Assembly (NCBI RefSeq): GCF_026151205.1
Contig: NC_087076.1
Coordinates: 12,261,675 to 12,325,674 of the forward strand
DNA: 64,000 bases
Direction of reading: 5' to 3'
Source: Bolinopsis microptera
Lineage: Eukaryota > Ctenophora > Tentaculata > Lobata > Bolinopsidae
Part shown: piece after piece, positions 49,620-62,660 of the stretch
Position numbering within the stretch: position 1 is the first letter of the stretch
Layout: every line of letters begins with the position of its first letter
Notes under the pieces: model-generated
Told to the model about the DNA's origin: nothing
Database searches by the model: none
Seen by the model: only the letters and a program-made list of their open reading frames with translations
Translations under genes and position numbers: made by a program

Positions 49620-52600
49620 GCCCGGTAATAAGTTACCGACCACTGAATTAGCTCCTCCTAATTTCAGAACGGTTACAGCAACACAACAACTCATCCTTAT
49701 CACACGGGGCACAAAATCAACCTATCAAATCCGCGGAATCTTATCACGTGACAGAAAACGACCCAATCAGCTGCGCGGGGGCATCGACCGTGCCCACGTA
49801 CGATGACATCAGAAGGAGCTAAACGGTAGAATTAATCGGAGGAAGTGACAGGCAGATATGAGCTGAGTGGAGGGATCAGATATAAGCGTGTCCCAATCGC
49901 TCAACTAATCAGCACCTGCTAATGATCATGTCTGTCCTCCGCGGACACCTCACCATTTCTGGTAGTTTGTCTCTGTGTTACCTGCGGCTGGATAACAGTA
50001 TACCCCTCATTTGCAGATAAGAGCACTATATCACAAAATAAGGAGCATAAATCTAATATTTCAGAGTCTTACTGTCTTACTGTCACAAAGTGTAAGCCTA
50101 CATACTTGGAGTTTAGACAAATTTCAGCATTAATTGTCTAATATTGGTTTACAACTTACAAGTTTTTATTTTATACCCCTCGTTACTGCTGCTCCCCACT
50201 ATCGCCAGCATGTATACCAACACTGTCCCAATGTTAAAATTTGTCCCAATTGGCTTAAGTTGGGTACAGTAATATGCGCGGGTTTTTATATTTAATCCAG
50301 CACTACAATTTAAATAAAATAAAGAGGATGGAATAAGTTAGGTCACTTCACGAGATGGATGAGATCACCTCTATTAGTATAACTGTATAATATTAGGTGC
50401 CTAGAACATAGTATAATCCATTTAGCTCGCTCCCCATTCGGACAAGTCGTGCCACCTTTTATTCTATACTTCACTTCTATTTCATTAGTTGTCCTTGATT
50501 TTTTGTTCAGGGAGCAGGCTTACCACATAGGTCCGGTAGTTCCGAACGTTTAGACAGGGTGCTAGGTTGTGGTACACACTCAACTAGGTAGTCTGAAAGT
50601 CCAAAAAGCTCCAAAAAGAGATGTCAACAGAGTGTGAGCCTGACTAACCCAGATACTCAGATAGTTGTAATCGTTTGTTAGGTTTGCTAGGAATTGTTCA
50701 TTGATAGTACTGCAGTTAACGTGTCCCTGACTGGAGGTTTGCCAATGACATTAGTGCGATGCTTTTGGTAGAAAGCTGCATAAATAATACTATAATAACA
50801 TTAAATTCATTAATTCGTCAGACAATATTGTCAGTAAGTCGGTAAAATGGTAGAAAAACTAGACATGCTCTGACGAATGCAAAAAAAATTTTCCAGTCGA
50901 TCCTCGTTTATTATATCAGACCACAATTATTTGCCAACACCCCAAAATCTGAAGGTTAGCGGTCTCGCAGCACAACCAAAACCAAAACTTGCGAAACTGC
51001 TTGGTTTTGATTGAGGAGTTCGAAGCGGAATTTTATATTTCATGCACTTGTTAAAAAACACTAAGTTAAGTTTTACGGCGCCAAAGTTGATAAGGCCTCA
51101 TCGATTTTTAGACTTTTATTACGTTGCCAATCTCTTCTTCATCTTTTCTGTAGTTCGTCACTTTACTGTTTACCGAGGCATATAATGACCATTGTTCCCA
51201 TACTCCCATAACTGCATAACTTCTAACTCTATAAGTCTATAATTTGATCTAGAAGAGTGCGATGTATACCGATCAGCAGTACCTAATACCCCAGCAGTAA
51301 TACGTTAGTAGGTTAAGGTACACACTATTACACGTACCGTGTGGTGTACTGTGCCGGACTAACAGAGTCAGTTGCCCGTAATGAAGTTGTCCCACACATT
51401 AGCACATGATGATTCGGCCGATGTTAGTTACGGGGCTATAACCCGATAGAGAGAGAGAATGAGAGGGTAGGAGAGTATAAGGAGACACCCAAATCAGATT
51501 AAAATAATGACCCGTGACGTCACGACTTGTGAGCTACCTGGCTTTACCGGACATTCGCAGTATATAGTTCGTTATTTTTCATCAGTTTCTTCTTCCGTAG
51601 TAGGATTGTTGTGAGATTGCACCACTGATCCGTTAAAAGGCCGATAAAATCTTACAATTCTGACCCTTTTGCTGGCGCCATTTCCCGTAAAGCGGAGTCA
51701 GCGGGTCCGTTTGTAACGTCGCTACTTTCACTATTCCACGGGGATGAACACTGAACATAATACCTACTGTAATCGTGCCATGGTATCCCTGTTAAAATGC
51801 TGATAAGCTAAAAGATGTAATGACGTTTGTTTATCATCTCGAAATTTGGTAAGAAGATCCGTGATGTCATTTACCTTACAGCGTTATATGTCATAACGTT
51901 CAGTAATTTGAGGATAAGGTTTATAATATTTGTTTTTCGGTAGTTTTTATGAAATTAGAACAGTAATATGACACAAATTGAGAAAATGGTTAGAGAATAA
52001 TCAGGACCGGCGGGACGACAAATGCTGATTGCTGGCACATGTAATCAGCCATTCATAATCGCGGTGCCTTGGTTTTTACTGTTAAAATATTCTGGCAGCC
52101 TTTATAATTTCATGACGATATCATTTCAGTACGATGCTCCGCTTAGTGGCTCAGTACTATTACTGTATTAGCAGTTTCTTGAACAGATCACACCTCCTAG
52201 CATAGTACTATTATAGTATGTCCTAATATTAACCATTCATCCATTTTTTTGACGTTTTTCATAAATTAAACCGGCGTTATGAGGTTTCTTGGTCAATTGA
52301 CCCTGTCTTTTGATAAGTAGTGTTTAATAAGTAGTGTGCTTGACACGGAGTATTACGTAATTCTAACGGAGCCCAACTGGATCTAACTTTTAGAAGCTAG
52401 GCTATAATGCTTGTGTAATTTGTTTAAAACCAGTTTATACAGTGCCCTGTGCCATTATATTGTGTCCTTTTAACAACTTTCAAGTTCTATAGAATTTTGT
52501 ACGATCTTTTACAATGGACATATTAAAGGTGCATGTTCGCTGCTCGTTGTGTTCCTACTCCCGCGAATACCCTTTAGTGGGATGGCATTCTTTATCAGTA

Positions 52601-54030
52601 GATTTTATAATGTTTTCATGTCGCATTTGTTGACATCTCAGCACTTTTGCATTCCATGATCGCTCATGTCAGAATGCAGAACATCATGGAATGCAGCCTC
52701 TTCCTAAATTTATTTTACTATTATTTAATATTTATTAAATATTGATGTGTTTATTTTACTTGGACGTCAATATTAGCTTTATCTCGAGCCAATTCTAATT
52801 CTATTGTTTTCGTTGTAAGCTCTAACCTCACCTACTACCCTAACCTCAGCTCTCTCAGCACAAAAGAAAACCGCAGAACTTTAAATTTGTCGTTGTAATT
52901 GTCGTTGAACTCGAATTTGTGGTTGTAATGGGTTTGTGCTGTGGTTTAAATTGGTTAAGTACCTAATATGAATTTGTATTTTCAGCAAAATTTAGACGTT
53001 TGACTTATTTTAAAGGGATAAAATCGCTGATCACTATTGCACTAATTACAATGTTGAATCATTTCATGGTCTTCATCTAATGACATACACAATCACATAA
53101 CATGAAGACTTTGTTGTAACTTGTATGAAAAGCATTAATACACAGGACGTTGGTAAAATATAAAGAGTTTTGTAAAATTATGATTAGCCAGCAGCAGGGT
53201 GACTGTTACCAGAAAGCCATGATGACAAGATGGTATCGTGTATATGTGTGTACAGTTAAACTGTCATAATATTATGTGCATATATTACGAGACTGATAGA
53301 CCACAAATATAGAAAATTTGTGGCGATATTAAGCACTACACAGGCAGGTCTGGAGTGATTGCAGTATTTAGCTAATCTATCCAGTATCTACACTTTGTTC
53401 TACCTGGAATCTACACGTTTCTATTTAATGGTGTTTAAAAAACCGTGGTGGTATCACTGATCATGTACTGATTTTAATATCCAGCATGTTTTCCACAGAA
53501 AACGGTAACCGCACGTTGTAAGTACAGGTTTTTGTTGAAATACTGACAGTAAGCGGCACGGAAAAACGAATGAATTTAGCATTGAAGAACCGCTAGATGG
53601 CACTGTATAGAAGCCATACCGTTCAGTAATTTGGAAGTGCTAGATACGTCAGGTTTTCGCTTATTTCAACCACGGATCAGAGCGTACATTTCTTATTTCT
53701 TCATGGTGCTCTCCTTCTGCCACACCCTGATTTCCGGTACTACCGTAATTTTACTAAGTTGTGTTTCACGTTAGATACACACTGTCCTGCACTAGCATAC
53801 CTGCACTGCTGCACTGCTGCGCCTTCTGTCTCAGTCTAACCGTGTACTATTAGTACAAGTTGTGGGGTTATGTTTTAGTAATTTGTTGAGTATGTCTGGA
53901 ATTGTTCATTGTGCTGTGTGTACGTGTGTTTCTGTATTTTAGTTTACTTTCTTAGCTTTGGGCATTGAAACAAATAGTACAGGGTGGCCCGCAAATACCT
54001 AGCTATTTGAGAAAATGTGTATTTTTTGAG
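49620..54030. other. Long gene-poor AT-rich stretch
   Basis: I find no exon with a recognisable family and no strong repeat over about 4.4 kb. Undetected short exons or noncoding RNAs remain possible. Confidence 0.45.
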
Positions 54031-54038
54031 AGGATAGT

Positions 54039-54560
54039 AAACTATCTCACTGACTGGAGATGATGACAATAGTAATGTCATCATCTCCAGTCAGTGAGAT
54101 AGTTTCATACTGTTGATGACAATAATAGTGTCATCATCTCCAGTCAGTAAGATAGTTTCACACTATTGATGACAATAATAATGTCATCATCTCCAGTCAG
54201 TGAGATAGTTTCATACTGTTGATGACAATAATAATGTCATCATCTCCAGTCAGTAAGATAGTTTCACACTATTGATGACAATAATAATGTCACCATCTCC
54301 AGTCAGTAAGATAGTTTCATACTGTTGATTACAATAATAGTGTCATCATCTCCAGTCAGTAAGATAGTTTCACACTATTGACGACAATAATAATGTCATC
54401 ATCTCCAGTCAGTAAGATAGTTTCACACTATTGATGACAATAATAATGTCATCATCTCCAGTCAGTGAGATAGTTTCATACTGTTGATGACAATAATAGT
54501 GTCATCATCTCCAGTCAGTAAGATAGTTTCACACTATTGATGACAATAATAATGTCATCT
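54039..54560 (+). repeat. 53-bp minisatellite (about nine units) headed by a perfect hairpin
   Basis: The unit contains gatgacaataatagtgtcatc and atctccagtcagtaagatag. The first unit faces an exact 30-base inverted copy: left arm 54039-54068, seven-base spacer, right arm 54076-54105. Confidence 0.9.
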
Positions 54561-54585
54561 AAAACCACGACTTTCAACTATCTGT

Positions 54586-54678
54586 TGGGGGGGGGGGGGG
54601 GTCCAACCCGATTTGTCCGATTCCGATTTTGGCCTCATCAACCCTCATATCGGAAATCGGGTTGGACCCCCCCCCCCA
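54586..54678. repeat. Foldback with poly-G and poly-C arms
   Basis: A run of about 15 G followed by tccaacccgattt is answered by aaatcgggttgga and a run of about 12 C at 54667-54678. The inner loop has further cgattccgat words. Confidence 0.8.
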
Positions 54679-54924
54679 TCTGTTATTATGACAGTTACTG
54701 TTAGTTCACTTCTGAACAAGTCCAGTAGTAGTCTGACTATATCAGCAGAATTTACAAAGCTGGTGAATGAAACTAACTGTTGATGATAACCGTCATCATT
54801 AATGATAGCCGTCCGTGAATTAAGATCACGATAACCTTTTTTCTTTGATCTATGATCATGAGGTTTACATCAAAAATGGCTTATGTTTTAAAGGAGAATC
54901 TTTGGAGTGCGAGCTCATTAGAAA

Positions 54925-55035
54925 ACTAATTAGTAATTAGTAATTAGAAATTAGTAATTAGAAATTAGTAATTAGTAATTAGTAATTAGTAATTAGTAAT
55001 TAGTAATTAGTAATTAGTAATTAGTAATTAGTAAT
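54925..55035 (+). repeat. 7-bp tandem repeat (agtaatt)
   Basis: About 15 units with a few agaaatt variants. Confidence 0.9.
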
Positions 55036-55039
55036 ATAA

Positions 55040-55690
55040 ACGAATAAGCCAGATCATGTGAGCTAAATTTACCAATTAGCTAAAGTGACCCAACTGATGG
55101 CCCAGTGATGGGGCAGCTGCTGTAAAACATTACCTTTGTAAAGGACACAAGCTTCTTCCTTCCAAGAAATATCCACCACTTTTACCTCTAATCAAATTAC
55201 AACACGTATAAATAATAAGTATATAAGTTGGTATATTGTATTGGTTTAAACCTGCGCATGTGACTGATCTACTTGTGTTTGAGTGGATGCAGACAAAATG
55301 CATTGATTTGTTAGGTTACAAACTGGTCACGTACTGGTTACAAACTGGTCACGTACTGCCTAATCACTGAAACTTCTGAACGCTGCTGCCTTCAATTAGC
55401 GACTCGAGTGATAATGCACATAACACACGAGAACCTGTCCTGTTTTACTGTGCATGTTTTGTGTTTCAGAGTATAATTTGTGATATTTATCTTTTTGGAT
55501 TACTTTGGTTTGGGATCCTAGCCTAATCCTAGCCTAGTTTGATGCTGAATGCTGTATTTAGTTTGATATGAGTTTTTGAGCCTGCAATCTGCATCAGTAC
55601 CATTTACACTAAATTTGCAGATGACAGGCTTTAAAATTCCTAGTATTATACATATAAAATATTATGTTAATACTATAATGATTTTGGACT
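55040..55690. other. AT-rich region, nothing recognised
   Basis: No gene; short local doublings only (actggtcacgtactgg near 55323). Confidence 0.45.
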
Positions 55691-55697
55691 CGAAGGG

Positions 55698-56491
55698 GAA
55701 CACACGGGGGTGATGCAACGTCAATTAATGTCAATTAATGTCAATTAATGTCAATTAATGTCAATTAATGTCAATGTCAGTTTTGCAAAATTTTGGAATA
55801 CTGACATTAATTGACACGATATTTTTCGACCAGAGATTATGTAGTTCTACCATATTTTTAGCACTTTAGAACGTTTATATCATCAATTTATTCACTACTA
55901 TCATATATGGAAATGTGAAATGTGAAAAAAATTCAGATCATTAAACAATAAAACTAATATAATACGGTTTTCCTAAATTTAATTTTCTTAAATGGGCGTG
56001 GCCATCCAAGGGCGTGGTTCTCAACATCATCAGAACTTAAAACCCACATTAAACGAAATGCCTTCATGACATTTATATTTGAATAACGAATCTTAAACAG
56101 CTAACATTACTCCTTCATACTAAAAAAGCCGATTCTAGATATTTTACCTGTATAAGAAACCAATAAAATATGGGCGTGGCCGGTGGGGACCGAAGATGGA
56201 AGAGTTGGAAGCTGAAATTTTTTTTGGTGGTCTTTGAACCTCAGGATCAACAGATAAGAACATACTCATAATTATTTAAGGACATTTTGTTTTTTTGAAC
56301 CGGTTTAACTTACATAGACGTGAATATCTTGAATATTGATATATATCGAATAATGATAATCTCAAATTTCAAGACAAATTAATGTCAATTAATGTCAATT
56401 AATGTCAATTAATGTCAATTAATGTCAATGTCAGTTTGGGGTTTTTACGGAATACTGACATTAATTGACGTTGCATCACCCCCGAACACAC
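55698..56491. mobile_element. Inverted-repeat DNA element with 8-bp target duplication (hAT-like MITE)
   Basis: Perfect 28-base ends: gggggtgatgcaacgtcaat plus taatgtca at 55706-55733, and the complement at 56456-56483. Both flanks carry gaacacac (55698-55705 and 56484-56491), an 8-base target duplication as made by hAT transposases. Next to each end is a tandem run of tcaattaatg (six at the left, about five at the right). No transposase is present. Confidence 0.85.
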
Positions 56492-57080
56492 AATGTAAGG
56501 CTCATGTTAATACAATTCGGGAGGCTAACTATATATTTTGTAGCTTGATTCTTAGCTTTGATCGGTCAACGCTGGAAAAAGGTATGGTTCACCGCTCTAC
56601 CAGTACCCAGATTTATGAATCTTTATATCAACATTCAGCATCATTATACTCTTTGTCAACGTTCAATTTCCTCTTATACTCTTTAGTTGCTATCAAGTAC
56701 CGACCTCAAAGTGGGTTTGACTTGAGCTATAAACTTATAAACAATGGAGCTGCGGAATAACCATTCACCTGATAATGACGTCACGAAACCCAGCCTCTCT
56801 TTACACAAATAATTATTCCTTCAAATTTATGTTTCTCCTCCTTTCTGTGACAGTTTTCATATCCTAACATTGCGTTTTCAATATCATCGTCATGATTATG
56901 TTAATAATCACAACCATAATAATATTACATATTGATAAATGTAATAATTGTTCTGCAAATTGTAGTTTTTAACAACCGAAGTCAAGCATAGCTGTAACAC
57001 CTTTGTTTTCTCGCCGAATTGTTTGAACATAGTGAAACAGTCGAATTTCAACATGCTATCATTAAAATTCGTGTCTGTTA
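56492..57080. other. AT-rich spacer, nothing recognised
   Basis: A frame at 56422-56760 spans the element end and has no domain. Confidence 0.45.
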
Positions 57081-57084
57081 ACTG

Positions 57085-58316
57085 TCACATACTACTGTCA
57101 TACTACTGTCATACTACTGTCACTGTCACATACTACTGTCACATACTACTGTCATACTACTGTCACTGTCACAAACTAGTGTCACATACTACTGTCACTG
57201 TAACATACTATTGTCACACTACTGTCACATACTACTGTCATATAATACTGTAACATACTAGTGTCACTGTCACATACTACTGTCACATACTACTGTAATA
57301 CTACTGTCACTGTCACATACTACTGTCATACTACTGTCACTGCCACATACTACTGTCACATACTACTGTCATACTACTGTCACTGTCACATACTAGTGTC
57401 ACATACTATTGTCATACTACTGTCACTGTCACATACTAGTGTCACTGTCACATACTACTGTCATATAATACTGTAACATACTAGTGTCACTGTCACATAC
57501 TACTGTCACATACTACTGTAATACTACTGTCACTGTCACATACTAGTGTCACTGTCACATACTACTGTCATATAATACTGTAACATACTATTGTCGCTGT
57601 CACATACTACTGTCATACTACTGTCACTGCCACATACTACTGTCACATACTACTGTGAACTGTCACTGTCACATACTACTGTCACATACTACTGTCATAC
57701 TACTGTCACTGTCACAAACTAGTGTCACATACTACTGTCACTGTAACATACTATTGTCACACTACTGTCACATACTACTGTCATATAATACTGTAACATA
57801 CTAGTGTCACTGTCACATACTACTGTCACATACTACTGTAATACTACTGTCACTGTCACATACTACTGTCATACTACTGTCACTGCCACATACTACTGTC
57901 ACATACTACTGTCATACTACTGTCACTGTCACATACTAGTGTCACATACTATTGTCATACTACTGTCACTGTCACATACTAGTGTCACTGTCACATACTA
58001 CTGTCATATAATACTGTAACATACTAGTGTCACTGTCACATACTACTGTCACATACTACTGTAATACTACTGTCACTGTCACATACTAGTGTCACTGTCA
58101 CATACTACTGTCATATAATACTGTAACATACTATTGTCGCTGTCACATACTACTGTCATACTACTGTCACTGCCACATACTACTGTCACATACTACTGTC
58201 ATGCTACTGTCACTGTCACACACTACTGTCACATACTACTGTCACTGTCACATACTACTGTCACATACTATTGTCATACTACTGTCACTGTCACATACTA
58301 GTGTCACATACACTAA
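57085..58316 (+). repeat. Minisatellite of tcacatactactg units with a 543-bp duplicated block
   Basis: Short words (cactgtcacatactactgtc and catactactg) repeat irregularly. The stretch from about 57120 to 57660 recurs at about 57663 to 58205 with near identity; one 71-codon frame is identical at 57261 and 57804. Confidence 0.92.
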
Positions 58317-58329
58317 TTAGATTTTGTAT

Positions 58330-58425
58330 GACTTGGGTTAGGGTTGTGGTAAGGATTATGGTTAGCTACGGGGTTCTGCCTATGGTTATGGTTTCGGTCA
58401 GGGTCAGGGTTAGGATTGGCTACAG
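58330..58425 (+). repeat. Degenerate gggtta-type patch
   Basis: Words such as gggttagggtt, ggtcagggtcagggttagg and atggttatggtt resemble decayed telomere-like repeats. Confidence 0.4.
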
Positions 58426-58429
58426 AACC

Positions 58430-60035
58430 GTAAATACACTTGATAACTCTTGGGAGAGCTACATAATATGAGCCCATAAATATGCTGCTACTTGAAGACT
58501 GAAGTGGACTTTTTATCCAGTGTGTTTAGTGTTTAAAAGTCCCTAACTCCATGCGTGTTGGAACTAGAGAGTATGGTAGACTTACGGACTTTTGAGGTTG
58601 TCTTTGTTTACTGTTTGCTACTCTCTGTTTGATGTCATTCTTTCGATAGTTTCTGAGCTGGATTTGGACTGTTTTACGGCGAATTATTGTTTAGGGGCCA
58701 TCTACTTAGGACGTCCGCCAGACTGGTTGGCCACATGAACTTGAAGTATATAAGGCAGTAAGAGAATATGCGAGTTGTGTCCCGGTATTATTGTTTACTG
58801 TTTATGCTACAGGGACAGAATATCTTAGAGTTGGAATGAGTAAGGTTAATCCAGAGCAATGTTGGACAATTGCCAATATACCTGTATACTGGCGGGGGAA
58901 GTGAACAAATCGATAAACCAATCAGCTTCCAGTATTGACCAACCAAAACCCAGATCACGGCCACACGAAGTGTCAAACAGTTCAGTATCGCCGCCAGTAT
59001 CCATGTTGACTAATATCGGAACTAAGAATGAACACTGAACTGAGGACTGGTATTAATTGCACTAATTCTACGCTTGTCTTTAAACGTCCATAACCCTCTG
59101 CAAATGTGTGCTGTGTTATAGGAACTCAATACAGCTGGACTATAACGGAATAGAGTGCTATACTACTACTAGTCTCTCTTGTTTACCGTTCTGAAACTCC
59201 CTTCTACACCCTAAGCTGGATATTTTATTATATTTATATTATTGTGAAATACTGTTTATACTTGGGATAGACTATAATCCAAAATGAGTGCGAGACTGTC
59301 AGGCTTTGCTCATTCGCGATGTACTTAATTTAAGAGCGACATGTTGAACGGTTATAATTGATGATACCCATGCAAATTAATGTCGGAACTATGTATGAAC
59401 AGTATTAATTGCGCTCATTTGATGTGCTAGGTGCAACGACTGTACTGCAATAGTGCACGTACAGCCGGAAATTCACACTGATTCTTGTTATTATATCGCC
59501 ATTAACCTCTCACACCCATGCAATATACTAATATAACTCAACAGGTCCAATTAGTACCGTGTACCACGCAGTGCGACTGTCAGCAAGCTTTTCTATTGAA
59601 TCATGTGGTTCATAATTCATTTATCAACGTTGTAATTGTGTTGTCGGTGTTTGATCAGTATTCAATTGCTTCAATTTAGTTGCTTTTCGAATCGAACTGA
59701 GGGGTCACGGGGGATGTCAATAAAATTTCCTCAAAACTAAGCCCTTCAAAATTAAGCTTTTAAAACCAAGTTCCTAAAACCTAAGCTGGTATACTTCTGA
59801 AAGAGGATGCGTTATGGGCAGATCCCATTTACTTCAGTTCAAGAAGCAACTGATATATCCGCAAGTTTCCTTTTGTTTTCTATTAATAAAATACACTCAT
59901 GACACTGAAAAGAGGAAATTAAAATTGATAGTACTGTTTTCTATTTATCAGACTTGAGTCCTCGACCCTTATGTATCTATAAGTCTAAAAGTTCTGATGT
60001 ATCCAGAGTTTCCGCCCGTCCTTAATTAGATACGC
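58430..60035. other. Gene-poor region, includes a solo MITE end
   Basis: 58694-58717 is one 24-base end of the miniature element at 38098-38226. No gene is recognised. Confidence 0.5.
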
Positions 60036-60039
60036 AGCA

Positions 60040-60410
60040 CATAAAGATGAGGAGATATGTGGAAGATTCTCCATCACCATACCAGCAACGACATTAACGT
60101 GCAGTTTGTTTCCAGGTCACGTTTTGGAAACCTTGCAGTCATTCCATCTGCATGCAGACACAGCTCAGCAGCAAATCAGTCACTGTACGATAATTCATTT
60201 GCAGTCATAGGCCCAAAATTGTGGAATGCAATGCCTTACCATTTGAATTCCATCGGCGACCGAGAGCAATTCAAATCGCAGCTCACCCAGTTCATGCTAT
60301 TTCTTCCGGATACACCGCCCAACAGGGGCTAGAACTCAAACTCGCTGCTTTGCTGGAGGAATGACAGAGAGCTCTCCTCTCTGTGGGGTGGTCACACAAT
60401 GTGATGGCCC
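60040..60410 (+). pseudogene. C-terminal fragment of a CR1/jockey-type LINE protein
   Basis: The plus frame 60057-60332 codes MWKILHHHTSNDINVQFVSR and then YDNSFAVIGPKLWNAMPYHL. It aligns with the end of the LINE at 34339-35706 (MWKVLHCK and [18 protein letters not shown]). The reading continues past the TAG at 60330 with NSNSLLCWRNDRELSSLWGG before a TGA, which matches the C-terminus of the other copy. It is a 5'-truncated dead copy. Confidence 0.8.
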
Positions 60411-62520
60411 TGTTAAAGCTTAACGAATCTCAACGTAGGTGACATAGGTACGTGAGATGAAACATGCAATCTAAAAGTATCTTTATCCTGCTCTTATGGT
60501 TGGTGGGCTCGACAGTGAAACACGCAAATGTAGTGTATACTTCGTTAAATTACATCATTAGCTACAAAGGAATTAAGTTGGTTAGTTTTATTAGTACTAT
60601 ATATACGAAGATCTAAAATGCCTCAAACAATCGAGAATCAAATAACCTAAATAAAATACACAAGGTAAATGGAGATGAACTACACAAAAATATAGCTTCA
60701 AAAATGAAGCTTCAAAAAAGAAGAAATAAAAACTGAGAACCTTATCTTTCAACTTTGCATCTATTTAAACCCAAGCAATTAGTTCTATACTTCTCAATAT
60801 ACCTAAATTCCTCCCTATTTAATCCCCTGGGGTTACATTCTTTCAAAATGGCAAATTTATAGTTGTCAATAGTAAAAATGTCACTGTGATGTTCATAGGC
60901 ATGAATCGAAAGGGCTGATTTATTACGATCCTCTACTTTAAAACAGGCTCTGTGTCCATTGACATCCTGCTCTCATGTTTGTAAAAGTTGATAGTACTTC
61001 AACTGGAAACACAACCGTCATCTCGACTATAATTACGAGAACAATAGAGGCACCCACGTTAGTGCTTAAAATTAACAAAAGCTCTAATTGACGTCATGCT
61101 TTGTAAAGTAGCATTGTAGGTACTGTAAACAATGTAGTACCTACAATACTGACTACAACGCCAGGAAGATGTATGCAACCTTCACTGCTTCATCCACTGG
61201 TCTCCATCTATGCATGTCACTTATCGCTTTGTCACTAACTCTTTACTTTTTTAAATTTTACTCTCCTTTGGCTTCGTATTTCGAGAAATTCGGATGACAT
61301 ATTCCATTGTGTGTGGGAAATTATGGTTTTTGTGACCTGTATTTTTTAAATTTGGTAAGAGAACAAAAGGAGGGAACTGAATAAAGCACCAGTATTCGCT
61401 TCAGCTCGAAGACAACTACTACTCGAAGTTCGCGTAAAACTATTACTTCTTCTTAAGATAATTTCTTCCGATCTACATTCAAACATCATGATCTCACCAA
61501 TCATATCAACAAATGTAACAGATTTGTAGCGTTAATATGGGTTAATAAAATCATTATTTTTTCCGTATAATCATATTATAAAGCTTACTTCTCCGATGTT
61601 TTTTTTTTGATATATATCGACCTGAACTCTTATAATTATCTACCAACATTTACATAAGCTTTTTATAGTTAGATGGAAACTTTGAATTACAACTCAACAT
61701 TCACAAGCAGAAAAGATTAAATTTTCTTTAAAGTTTGATGTGTGTTTGATGTGTTTCTGTAAACCTACTTTACACTATTACTGATTACATAAGCCTCCCA
61801 AGTTAAAATGTCCTTGTTTTCGACACTTTATAGTAAAACCGGCCTGCATTATTCGTATATCAAGCAACGAATAGCTCAATAGCTGCTTCATTACTAGCCG
61901 CTTCATTACCGACACAAACCACTGACATAGTAACATGGACTCAACTTTTCAGACATGACATGGAAATTACAATCGGCAGAAAATGCTTCACGTCCAAGTT
62001 CATGTATCCGTGAGAATTCATCCGATAAAGCCATAACATTAGCCTCCCCACGAAGGATTTATACTATAAATATTGAATACTAATTTATGAGTTCGTCGGA
62101 ATTATACTGCTATATTGCTTTTCTTTGCTTCTCGATACTTCGTAGCTTGATACTAATTGATGTTTCGTGCACATAGTAAGCTTATGAAGGAGAATTCAGG
62201 TGTTGCAATAGGTTGTTCGTTTTTAGAAGCCTTTAAATATCTTCTGCAGTTTTATCACTTTATTTCTGATTGTTTTCTATCTTGGAGGCCTCTTTGGCTT
62301 ATCAAGGTATATTTGGAAGAGAGCCAAATATAATTATTCCAAAAAAGTAAGCGACATTTTCGATTTTCTTTCATAGTGGTTGCCGGTTGGTTGTTCTTTT
62401 AATGCTTATCATTACTACTGTAAAGAGATATCCATTATTCGTCATTGATTTGCTGTATGTTTAGGCTACAACCACGTAGAGAACTGTAAATAGTAATAAA
62501 CATACACGACACTAAATATA
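60411..62520. other. AT-rich region, no gene recognised
   Basis: A small hairpin (ttgtaggtact with agtacctacaa) lies near 61112-61147. Otherwise nothing. Confidence 0.45.
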
Positions 62521-62527
62521 CCATTGC

Positions 62528-62660
62528 AAGGACAAAAGAAAATCGCGATTATTTTGCCCAAAAATCGCGATACCGCGACAAGCCAAACAGACGACACATA
62601 AAATTTGTCGCAAAGAATGGGAAAATCGCGATCCCGCACATACCGCGATTTCCTTTTATC
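62528..62660. repeat. aatcgcgatttt-word cluster, copy 3
   Basis: It contains aaaatcgcgattattttgcc, aaaaatcgcgataccgcgac and aaaatcgcgatcccgcac, as in the clusters at 9360 and 15157, here with accgcga additions. Confidence 0.55.

Noticed and set aside
49395-49628. Threonine/histidine/proline-rich protein
   Set aside because: Pure consequence of the 36-bp minisatellite, open on both strands.
57023-58019. Cysteine/threonine/histidine-rich plus-strand frames
   Set aside because: Translation of the catactactgtcac minisatellite.
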